Shown here: in pieces, positions 11,258 to 20,134 of the stretch
Numbering within the stretch: position 1 is the stretch's first letter
Layout: every line of letters begins with the position of its first letter
Assembly (NCBI RefSeq): GCF_000264995.1
Contig: NW_006767441.1
Location: 1,128,370-1,192,369 of the forward strand
From: Punctularia strigosozonata HHB-11173 SS5
Lineage: Eukaryota; Basidiomycota; Agaricomycetes; Corticiales; Punctulariaceae
Length of the DNA stretch: 64,000 nt
Direction of reading: 5' to 3'
Notes under the pieces: generated by a model
The model's input: only the letters and a program-made list of their open reading frames with translations
Told to the model about the DNA's origin: nothing
The model's database searches: none
Made by a program: the position numbers and the translations under genes

Positions 11258-13214
11258 ATGCCAAGAAAGACGTCGAAAGGGGCCAGCTCCGGGCAAAAAC
11301 GTCAGGGGACCTTAGACGGATTTCTGCAAAGCTCCCCAGGGCCTTCGCCTGCTAAATCGTCTCCAAAAACAACTCATCAACGTGCTGCCCAGAGTAGCCC
11401 GTTGAACACGAGACCTCTTAAGCCGACTAAACGGAGAAAACTGGACGCGCCGGAAGAGGAGTCGTCATCCAGCGACCTTGAGGCCGTCCGCTTCGAGCCT
11501 CAGGTTGTCGATCTGCGCCATGACTCGGATGATAGCACCGACGATGGGGCTCGGAATCAGGTGCATAGCTCGCCGGTCAAGAAGCGCGTGCGGCGCGCAC
11601 TGACATCAGAGAGCGAGGACGACGAGTTGGACATAATCGGGTCCAAACAGTCTACTTCCAAGAAGCAAGTGAGCAGTGAGGCGGCTAAAGGCGTAGCGCT
11701 CGCTAACGGGACGTGCCATTCAGTCAAATGATAGATCTAAGGGTGTGTTTGATTCCTCAGGTGAAGATTCCCCGGCACAGACCCGGCGAGGAACTCTCGT
11801 AAGAGGTGCCAGGCCACCATCTCCCGAAGAGGAGGATCTCATGGCGGAGCTTGATGAGGATAGTGCGTTGGAGATCCGGCCGCTGAAACTCGCGACATAC
11901 TGATGTTGGAGAGCATAGAGATCATCGAACCGCGCTTCCGTACTCGCAACAAGAAGTCGGCCTTCCAGAAAACCCTTGAGAGACTGAAACGTTGGGGCGC
12001 TCTCGTTGTGCCTTCTTTCGAACTAACGACTTGTTGCAGGACGAAAACTTGGCCAGTCATCACGGTCTTCCTCTGATGATGACGAAAACGACGATGACAA
12101 CGACGAGAGCGGAGGATTCGTCCGACCATTCAAAGGTGCAAAACCGCATCAGGAGGGCCAATCCAGTGAAGACGAGTCTGAAGGCGGAGATGAAGAGGAG
12201 GAGGAGGAAGATACGGGATTTGTTGTCGAAGATGATCCGAACCAAGCAGCTACGGCATTGCCCGTCATGTTCAGCATGGATACTCATCAGGACCTCTCGC
12301 ATCACTTCAAGATCATATGTCAGCTCTTCGTGCACCTTGCCGTGCAGCCCCCAAAGAAGCGCAAGGACTTCATGGAGGCTGTCAATACATCCGAAGGTAC
12401 GATACTAGTCCGATCCGGGAGGGGCAATGTGTCGCGTTTTCAAACTCGCATTCTCGCAGAATACCAGTATTTCCTCGTGCCCCTGCAAATAGCCAGACGT
12501 AAGCTATCCGGAATGAAGGACTCCCTAGTCGCTTCGTCCGTGTGGCGCTCCGACTTTAAGAAACCGCTGGAAAGGTACTCCGAGATCAGCATAGTACCGT
12601 TAGAGTTCGCGGTTCCTCATTGCGACGCTTGTCGTCTGGGAGCGCGGATTTCTACTCTATGCTGCAGAATACACGGTGTCGCCTACAACAAGCAAACCTA
12701 CGAAGTAAGTGTCCCCTGACACGAGTCTCTCGGCATTGACATTCGGATATCAGCCACTAGGACCCAGTGCATCAGGTTCGGAATCGGATGACAGCGACGA
12801 CAGCGATATCGAAGAGGTTCCAGACGAGAACGTCGTCCGTGCAGAGTTCAATCTAGGGCGCTTCTGTGCTCGTAGAACACGAGTGTTCCATCAGTTCAAC
12901 CACTGGGAGGTGAGTGAAAGTGCTTCAAATCCCATCGTCCGCCGTACCAAAGGCTATCTGTGTAGTTCGCACTTTACAAGGCCCTGGAGGCGGAGATCAT
13001 CACCGCGAAAGACGGCCGCGATCGCAACGGATTCGTCACTGTGGCCTTCGCTGGTGGCCTCAAGCCTCCAGACGACCTGTCGGATGCCGACGCGATCATG
13101 GACTGGCTCGACCAGCGGCACATCATCAGCATGGAATGGCAGAAACTCAAGCAAATGATGGACAGCGCGCGCAACCTGGAGATCGCTGCTAAGAAAGGGG
13201 ATGATATGGATTGA
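11258..13214 (+). CDS. DUF4211-domain nuclear protein with N-terminal PIP-box-like motif
   Basis: ATG 11258 gives MPRKTSKGASSGQKRQGTLD. Residues about 16-23 read QGTLDGFL, fitting the PCNA-interacting consensus Q-x-x-h-x-x-a-a. A serine-rich region with basic patches (TKRRKLD, KKRVRR) and long acidic runs follows. The C-terminal third holds the DUF4211 domain: FKIICQLFVHLAVQP, ARRKLSGMKDSLVASSVWRS, FAVPHCDACRLGARISTLCC with the C-x2-C pair, then LGRFCARRTRVFHQFNHWE and a terminal helix. Ends at TGA 13212-13214. At least seven introns. DUF4211 is also present in human QSER1 and PRR12; no molecular function is assigned from sequence. A chromatin or replication role is inference from the PIP box. 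Confidence 0.75.
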
Positions 13215-13393
13215 ATCGTTGATTTGGCACGCGTGCCCCGAGTACTACTGTCCGCTACCTTCGAGTATTATGCCCCAACGTACTTCTCGGGAGATCTGAG
13301 ATTTGAGACGTCCGGACATTGCCGACAACTTGCATGACGCTTTGCACTGCCACATACCAGTGGGCTGTCCTCCAGCTTACCCGACGGCCTCTC

Positions 13394-14734
13394 ATGAAAC
13401 TCTCGTTCTCGCTGGGTGCCAAGAAGGCACAGCAGCCCGTCGGCGAAAAGCCTGCCATCAAGGCGCCCTCCGCGTTCGCCGCGGCCGACGACGACACCCT
13501 CGACGCGGCGCCGACGGCCTCGGACAAGGGCGGCGGCGCCTCGGCGAACAAGCAGTTGCTGGCGCGGAATGTGGTGGTGTCGCAGGCGATGAAGCGGCGG
13601 ATGGAGGCGGAGAAGAAGGTGGACGAGACGGTGTTCGAGTACGACGAGGTGTGGGATAAGATGCAGGAGGCGAAGGCGAGGCAGAAGTTGGCGAAGGAGG
13701 AGGACGCGAAGGTTCGGAAGGTACGTTTCCGGCGTTGTCCGTACGATCGGTGCTCGTTGGAGGCTCTGACGAACGATGCTTGTAGCCGAAATATATCGGA
13801 GGGCTTCTGGCGACGGCGCAAACGCGAAAGCTGGATCACCTACGGGCGGAGGAGAAGATGATCCAGCGGGAGCGCGAGCTGGAGGGGGACGAGTTCAAGG
13901 AGAAGGAGCAGTTCGTGACGCAGGCGTACAAGGATCAGATGGCCGAGGTGAGGCGAGCGGAAGAGGAAGAGAAGAAACGGGAAGGTAAACGTTTCTCTTT
14001 CGCGTGTGTGGGGGACGGTATGCTAAAAAAATAATGCGACTATCGCAGAGCTGGAGAGGAAGAAGCGGGGAGGCGCCCCGGGCGGACTCGCGCACCTGTA
14101 CGCGCAACTGTTGAACGAGTCCGAGCAGCAGCATCAGGAGACGGTCGCGGCGACCATGCAACCGGAGATCAAGGAGCCGCCGCGGCGGTCCGGAATCATC
14201 GGGCCCGCGGCGCCCAACCTGACGATCGTCAAGCCCCCCGAACTGACGGCGCCGTCCGACGTCGAGCTGGCGCGGATCGCGCGGGGGCAGGGGAAGAGCG
14301 TGGAGCTGAACGACGACAACCAGATCGTGGACAAGCGCGAGCTGCTGTCGGCCGGGCTGAACCTCGCGGCGCCGAACACGCGCAAGCTCGGGTTGGTCAC
14401 GAAGAACAAGAAGGGGGGTGGCGGGGAGGGAGGAGGGGGAGGGGAGGTGCAGGCGCATCGGGCGGTGGGCGCGGCGGCGTCGAAGCGGGAGATCGACGAG
14501 CGGAGGCGGAGGGAGATCGTGAAGCAGATGGAGGAGGAGAAGTACCGGGCGAGAGAGGAGAGGGAGAAGGAGGAGGCGGAGAGGCAGGCGAGGATCGTGG
14601 CGAAACGGAATACGGAGGAGGACGTGATGAGCGCGAAGGAACGGTATTTGGCGCGGAAGAGGCGGAAGTTGGAGGAGCAGCAGGCGGCGGAGGCGGCGGC
14701 GGCCACGGCGACGGAGGCAGCTGCTGTCTCATGA
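13394..14734 (+). CDS. NSRP1: NSRP1/CCDC55-like nuclear speckle splicing regulator
   Basis: Human NSRP1 is a coiled-coil nuclear speckle protein that influences splice-site choice. The frame from ATG 13394 starts MKLSFSLGAKKAQQPV, a common N-terminus of this family. The NSRP1 N-terminal (DUF2040) domain spans the first and second introns: KYIGGLLATAQTRKLDHLRA, EEKMIQRERELEGDEFKEKE and QFVTQAYKDQMAEVRRAEEE. The C-terminal half is charged coiled coil (EIDERRRREIVKQMEEEKYR) ending in a KRRKLEEQQ basic segment. Three exons, about 400 aa. The third exon is very GC-rich and carries a G-run tract coding for poly-glycine (about 14413-14445). Follows the DUF4211 gene on the same strand after 179 bp and converges on the kinase-like gene. 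Confidence 0.85.
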
Positions 14735-14921
14735 GACTTCGGAGGATGTGCTAGTACTGCCTCGTGTTATTGCAACCTGTACGACTATTGTATGCTATAA
14801 TATGGGTCTATAAAGGTCTACGTTGCTATTGCAGTGTCCGATGGCGTCAGTGTCGTCAGACTCGTGTCTATTAACCGTGAGGGGGGACCAAGGAAGATGA
14901 CCGGTAAAGGAATACGGGACG

Positions 14922-16271
14922 TCAATGCCGCCAGGGGCCGTGTGGGTGCGGATCGTCTGCAAACTGCGCCAGGCGGTCTGCGCTCATATGAGAGACCACG
15001 GTGTTGAACGTTTGCAAGACGGCGCGGGCGGTCGGTCGGTAGTCCGGGTTATCGTTGAGCATCGGTCGCACGAGATGGACCAGTTCGGGGATGCCGTACC
15101 CAGTCAGCTATGACGCGGAGATAATCAGGGGTCAGAAGCGGGGATTTTAGGAGAGATCTCTCTCATGACGATATGGGTAATTTACCTTGCAGGCCCTGAG
15201 AATGAGGACGGCGAGCGCCCACACGTCGATCTTGTACGGATCACACCACTCGCCTCGCTCGAGCTCTGGGGGAATCTCGGTTCCTTTGAGGTGGCGCACG
15301 CGGGGCGGGCCTGCGCGTGCGTCGAATCGCCGGCTGTTCTCGTAGTCGATGAAGGCGTAGTGGTGTTCGTAGTCGGTGAGGATGTTGCGCAGCGAGATGT
15401 CGAGGTGGGCTATATGTCGCGCGTGTAAGAATACAATGTGCTATGTCGCGAAGGGGGGATCGTGTCAGGCTTGGCAGACACGCTTTGACGATGTAGGCGC
15501 ACCTCTATGCACTGACGGATCGCGTCGAGATATTCTCCGAGGCTACACGGCGTCTCCGGGATCAATTCGGAAGACCACTCCTCCATGACGATGAGACCGA
15601 CAGAATCGGCGGGTATCTCGATCAAGTCGCGAATGGCTAGGCATCCGGTGAGGGAGACGTGATACGCAACGGATCACAGGAACATACGAATACAGTGGTT
15701 CAAAGGGTCTTTCGAGTGCGGCGGGGAGGTGATGTACTTGACGATGTCGAATTCGCGGCTGCGCAGGTGTACGGCCTTGACGACGATCCTCGCGCCGTCT
15801 CGTACCGCGCGTCCCCGGAACAGAGACTCTGGCTGGAGACGTTGAACATGCCGTCTGCCAACAGGAGAGACCGCTGGATCCACTCACAAGCCCGGCATCC
15901 CGACACAGCGCGTTATCTTTGCCTATGCACGCTCGTTGATAGCCCGGAACGCTATGCAACGACGCGTCCGGATCGGATGCGCTGCAGTGCTGCTCGTAGT
16001 AATCTTTCACGTCTCGGCACGTGTCGAGCAGAAAACCGCGGCGCTCTAGGGTTCTTCGGTAGGTGTCCCAGCAGGGGCATATGCGGAGGTTGTACGCCTC
16101 GTCGTCGTCGTCGTCATCATCATCATCATCATCTTCCCCAGACGGCACGTCCGGGTAGTCATCATCCTCGTCCTCGTCGCTGGAGTAGTCGTAAGGGTCC
16201 GCGTCGCGCATGGCGGGCGGAGTCGATTCCAGGTGGAGGCTGTCCGCGAGCTCGGCCAGCCTTTCATTCAT
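14922..16271 (-). CDS. Divergent protein kinase-like protein
   Basis: ATG at 16269-16271 (MNERLAELADSLHLESTPPA); stop TGA at 14922-14924. An acidic N-terminus contains an Asp run from a GAC/GAT repeat. The kinase-like fold is visible as ARIVVKAVHLRSREFDIVKY (candidate beta-3 Lys and alpha-C Glu), GLIVMEEWSSELIPETP (hinge), and a catalytic loop AHLDISLRNIL. The DFG position reads FIDYENS, and alpha-F is CDPYKIDVWALAVLIL. The HRD Arg is Leu and DFG is DYE, while the loop Asp, Asn and metal-site Asp remain. The protein could be active or a pseudokinase. It resembles a kinase-like family expanded in mushroom-forming fungi; this is from memory. The exon join after CRDAGL is uncertain. Confidence 0.65.
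16099..16140. repeat. GTC/ATC trinucleotide repeat inside the kinase-like gene
   Basis: Runs of gtc followed by atc units on the plus strand encode an uninterrupted Asp tract on the minus strand (about 11 Asp near residue 50). Likely length-variable between strains. Confidence 0.85.
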
Positions 16272-16976
16272 TTGGACGAAAGCGCGACGCGGAACGGGTT
16301 ACTATAACGGACGGGTGGAGGAGGGAACGGCGAGGATAAAAGCGGCTCGGAGGTCGGGCGAGATATACTTAACCCGCAAGGGAGAGGAGGGGGGAGGACC
16401 GGAGAAGTGGGCGCGAATATGATGGTTAGTTGCATGCTGGATGGGTTCTGCCGGGAGGGGTGGCACGTATCGAGGAGGGGGGGCCCGACGGTCGTGATGG
16501 TGTTCGGCCCATAGAGGGAAGGAGGGGAATGGATAGCCTAATCGAGCGATTTCGAGCGCTGATAGCACCGGGAACCGGTCTGGGAGACCCGAGGGCCAGA
16601 GGACCAGGGCTGCCAAACGGGGAGCCCGCGTTCTCATCGCCTCTGCCCCGAAGAGGGAGACGCGTGCTCATGTCAGGAGTAGGGAGACCAGCAGTGGCTC
16701 GTTGACATTTCCCAGATGACGAGGCGCGGACGGCACAGACATAGCTGCATCACAGCCGCTGCACCCTGCACGGACGCCGCCGGTGCCATTCAGAGATCAC
16801 CAGAGGCATGCGCGGAAGGCGACCGACGACGATGCGCCCCAGTGGCGCGGCCATCCGCCAAACATTACGCGCTTCCTTGTTTGCTCGACGCCGGGTGCGG
16901 TAAGCAACGCACGCACGTGTCGGCGCGCCCTTGCCTCTGCACACTTCCTCCACACTCGTCCATCGCCGCCCACTGT
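16272..16976. other. Divergent promoter region between kinase-like gene and RRM gene
   Basis: About 705 bp without a convincing gene. It is G-rich on the plus strand, with runs near 16380-16400 and 16481-16492. Short frames on both strands show no family motif. It should hold both promoters. Confidence 0.5.
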
Positions 16977-17728
16977 ATGGAAGAAGGCACGAAGACGAAG
17001 AAGACGGTGTTCATCGGAGGCATCGGCGACGACGTGGACGAGTCCGTCCTCCTCGACACCTTCTCGAGCTTTGGTCCGTCTCCACCCCCCGGAACCCATT
17101 CTGTCTCTCGATTCATCCGGCGCTAACCTCACTGCCAGGCGACGTGATCGAAGTGCAGATACCACCCGCCCAGGTGAACCAGCACCAACCGTCAGGTATG
17201 CATACCCGCCGATGCACGCTCCATGCCCCCCCGCCTGACTGTCCGGGTGCGCTCTCGCAGAGGGGAAACATCGGGGGTTCGCGTTCGTGACCTACACCTC
17301 TGCCGAGGATGCCCAGGACGCGATCGATAACATGGACCTCAACGAGCTCCGAGGACGCGTCCTCAAGGTTAGCTTGGCGCGCCCAATGAAGACCCCCGCC
17401 CAACTCGGCGGCAACCGAGCGGGTGAGCCACCCGGGCCCCCAATCTATTTGCATCAAAATGACCGACGCGGTTGCATGCGTTTTCTTTTTTTTTCTCTTC
17501 TCTGTTCTTTCTCTGTTCTTAGTGTGGGAGTCCGAGGAATGGATCAAGCAATATGCAAAACCGTTGTCGCAGAGCGGAGGTGAGAACCGACCGCCGATAT
17601 GCGGAATGAATCGAAAGGATGGCGCGCGAAAGCTGACCCTTCTTCGTTCAGGCGTGCAGGCCCGGGGCAAGAGCGGCACGCCACAGCCGTCCGGTGAAGG
17701 CGACGAGGACGCGACCATGGACGAGTGA
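16977..17728 (+). CDS. RRM protein of the PPIE/cyclophilin-33 type, without cyclophilin domain
   Basis: ATG 16977 gives [21 protein letters not shown] single RRM follows: RNP2 [25 protein letters not shown], and RNP1 [10 protein letters not shown]. After it come [20 protein letters not shown] and [10 protein letters not shown]. Downstream, [15 protein letters not shown] matches the linker after the RRM of human PPIE (VWSDDDWLKKF). The frame ends DEDATMDE at TGA 17726-17728, with no cyclophilin domain. Five exons, about 170 aa. In animals the RRM of PPIE binds RNA and the MLL1 PHD finger; here a spliceosome-linked RNA-binding role is inferred. No cyclophilin sequence is seen in the following 440 bp. 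Confidence 0.82.
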
Positions 17729-18166
17729 TGCCTTCATCGGGTATCGCCATTAGCCGCGGCATTACTACTTTCGGTCTCTGCGCTCTCAGCCCGGTGCGGT
17801 ACTTTTACCCTCGTCGGCGAACACATTTGATGCGAGGTAGCTCTTTTCGAGGTCCCAAGTCGCACGAAGTCACGCAAGCCCTTGCGCAACGCCCGCCTGC
17901 GCAGACCATGTTGCTGGAAAAAAATCACGAGCTTCTTCGTTCGCTCGGCTGTCCCTGCCTTCTCAATTGAACGCGGTCGAAGATCTCTCGCACGAACCTT
18001 AAGCAGCAAGCCAGCTCGCGGCGGCCACTCCCGCGCGTATGTTACCGCAGATGGTAGGGAAGTCACCACCGGAGCTCGTCATATGGGAACGTAGAATACA
18101 TGGGTAAAGGGGAAAAGGTGTTGACTGGTCACTGGTGTTGACTGCTGGGTGAAAATGCACGACGGT
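17729..18166. other. Convergent 3' region of the RRM gene and TAF13
   Basis: About 438 bp between two stop codons facing each other. No gene, tRNA or repeat recognised. Expected to hold both terminators. Confidence 0.5.
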
Positions 18167-19104
18167 TCAGAGGAAGGAAGACGTCTCCTTGGTCATGTCG
18201 CCGTCGTCGAACTGGGCACGCGCCCGCTTGATGTCTTCCTGCATGAACAAGAGTTCCTCCATCCGGGCGAGTTTCTTCGCGTCCGCGGGCCGCGACAGGG
18301 CGCGGCGCAGGTCCTCGACCGACAGCCGCGTCTTGCGCGTGGGACCCGCCGCCGTCTGGCACTGGGATTCGGGTCAGCCGCTCGCGCGTACGCGGGAGAG
18401 GGGGTAGGGGAACGAAGGGTGGTGTAGGAGGAGGAACACGCACGACGTCGATGATGTACTCGATCAGGATCTCTTCCATGACGTTCACGGTGTCGTTCGC
18501 AGGGTTGCGGTCGTCGCCGAACCCGTACATGAGGCTTCGGACTGACGAATCCCCAAGGGGGGAGGGGGAGGGGGGTTAGCAGTTCAGTCTTTGTGTCCGT
18601 GTTTCGTCTCGAGTGCACGGGCGTGGGGGTGGTGGGTTTGGTGGTTAACTCACGTTCTTTGGCGAAGAGCCCTTTGTGGCTCGGTTTGCTCCTGCCCCCT
18701 GCGCGGCCGGCGTGGGTGCTCGCGGACACGGATCCGTCGCGGACGTACGAGCTAGCGTTGTAGGTGGGGTACGTCCGCGGCGGCACGGGCGCGGGGGCGT
18801 ACGAGGAAGACGCGCTGGCGATGGTCGGTGTGCTCGGAACGGCGGCTCGGGGCGCGGGCGTGCTCGGAGTGGAGGTGGCTGCGGAAGTGGACGCTGCACC
18901 TGCGGTTGATGCCGCTGTTGCTGCTGCTGTTGTTGTCGCCCCTTGTTGGGGGAAGTAGCTGTAGGAGGCGGGCCAGGGCGCGCTGCCGTAGCTCTGGACG
19001 CCGGTGGAGGGGAACGCGCCGGGCGTGTTTGGGGGATATGTCCCGTAGGAGTATGATCCTGACGCTCCGGGCGCTCCAGCTGGAGCAAACGGGTATTGGG
19101 ACAT
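18167..19104 (-). CDS. TAF13: TFIID subunit TAF13 with long low-complexity N-terminus
   Basis: Histone-fold subunit of TFIID that pairs with TAF11. Exon 1 (19104-18654) encodes about 150 residues rich in Ala, Ser, Pro, Thr and Tyr, starting MSQYPFAPAGAPGASGSYSY and ending in KGLFAKEL. Exon 2 begins at 18541 and gives the core: RSLMYGFGDDRNPANDTVNV, MEEILIEYIIDV, CQTAAGPTRKTRLSVEDLRR and KLARMEELLFMQEDIKRARA. This matches TAF13 across its whole length. It ends TSSFL-stop at 18167-18169. Human and yeast TAF13 lack such a long N-terminal part, so the extension is lineage-specific. The first intron contains a pyrimidine tract that is G-rich on the other strand (18553-18577). An upstream ATG at 19202 opens an overlapping out-of-frame reading frame. 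Confidence 0.9.
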
Positions 19105-19150
19105 TGTTTTTCGTTCTGGAGGAGATCTCCGTTGTGACGGTCGGCAGCAG

Positions 19151-19213
19151 TAAGGTAGACCTCATGCGCGTCCGACCCCATAGCACGCGACACGCGTGAC
19201 ATTAGACGTAATA
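19151..19213 (+). repeat. Left arm of a perfect 63-bp inverted repeat
   Basis: Begins taaggtagacctcatgcgcg and ends gacattagacgtaata. Its reverse complement is identical over all 63 bases to 19896-19958. It lies 47 bp upstream of the TAF13 ATG. It contains ACGCGT, an MCB-like hexamer. Both outer ends read TA, so a TA target-site duplication is possible but cannot be told apart from the repeat itself. Confidence 0.97.
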
Positions 19214-19895
19214 CGAGCGAAAAGTTGATTGTCTCCCGGTCTGAGTAACTTTCGTTCGAGATGCAACTGGGGTTCTACGATGATGTACTGTGCCGAAGTT
19301 TGACTGCTGCTTTCGAAACGCAAGAATAAGATCCTCGGGAGGAGAGATGAAAACAAGACCGAGGCATGTGATGGACTGCCCTCAGTGCCAAGCCGTGCAA
19401 CTTGGAGGTTTCTCCTTTCCGCCGCCGTCACAAAACTGTATTGAATATCTGGCATCCATTGAGCTCTGTGGCACGTCGGGGATCACGACTTGACGTTATG
19501 CCCTACAAGAAGGGCCGTTTGCACAAGTGTAACCTCGGCCAGTACGCACAACCTTGTCGCCGCCACGTTGGAGCTATCAGCACGGAGGAGAATAGAAAGT
19601 GTATGTCGCCAGCAGTATATCCATCTTACCGTACTCAGTATGATGTCTACTAGTTTCCATGCCTCCAGTTACCCAATTGTCTTGCAGCGGCAGCGCGCCT
19701 CAATGAGGTTCAGGGATTGGTCACACTGTGTCACAGTCATGCCTCACACTCTCGCGCACCTTCTCTCCTTTCGCAGTTCGCACTCTCATCAGTAATTGTC
19801 AACGGTCCTATCTATGTACAGGAGACATCTATAAAATGCCGGTAACACTTTCGGTGAGAGCTAGTCTAATTGAGAGTTATTTGAATTTTTGCACC

Positions 19896-19958
19896 TATTA
19901 CGTCTAATGTCACGCGTGTCGCGTGCTATGGGGTCGGACGCGCATGAGGTCTACCTTA
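19896..19958 (-). repeat. Right arm of the perfect 63-bp inverted repeat
   Basis: Exact reverse complement of 19151-19213. Identity stops abruptly on both sides. The arms enclose 682 bp with no recognised gene, giving an 808-bp unit. A TATA box candidate (TCTATAAAATG, 19828-19838) lies just inside this arm and points toward the ABC gene. Confidence 0.97.
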
Positions 19959-20134
19959 GAAAAGGGAGGTCCGAGGGACACGGCGGGACACCGCCACCGC
20001 TGCGGAAGCTCGGCGTTCACTCCGGCGTCGTTTCGCTGGGAGATCTCCCAAGAGATCGAACGTTCCTTACTCCAGCACCGTGGCTGTTGTACCTAGACAG
20101 GAGTCTCTTTCCCCTTGACTCACTGCGGTTCACG

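Larger units (their letters stand above)
19151..19958. mobile_element. Possible MITE-like element with 63-bp terminal inverted repeats
   Basis: The 808-bp unit has perfect terminal inverted repeats, TA at both ends and no transposase-like frame inside. This fits a non-autonomous DNA transposon of a TA-targeting type. It also fits a local inverted duplication of promoter sequence. No second copy is present in the window, so mobility is not shown. Perfect arm identity suggests either recent origin or ongoing gene conversion. Confidence 0.35.

Noticed and set aside
19402-19653. Short plus-strand frame inside the inverted-repeat unit (MPYKKGRLHKCNLGQYAQPC).
   Set aside because: It has no recognised family and no transposase features; kept only as part of the repeat unit's unexplained interior.
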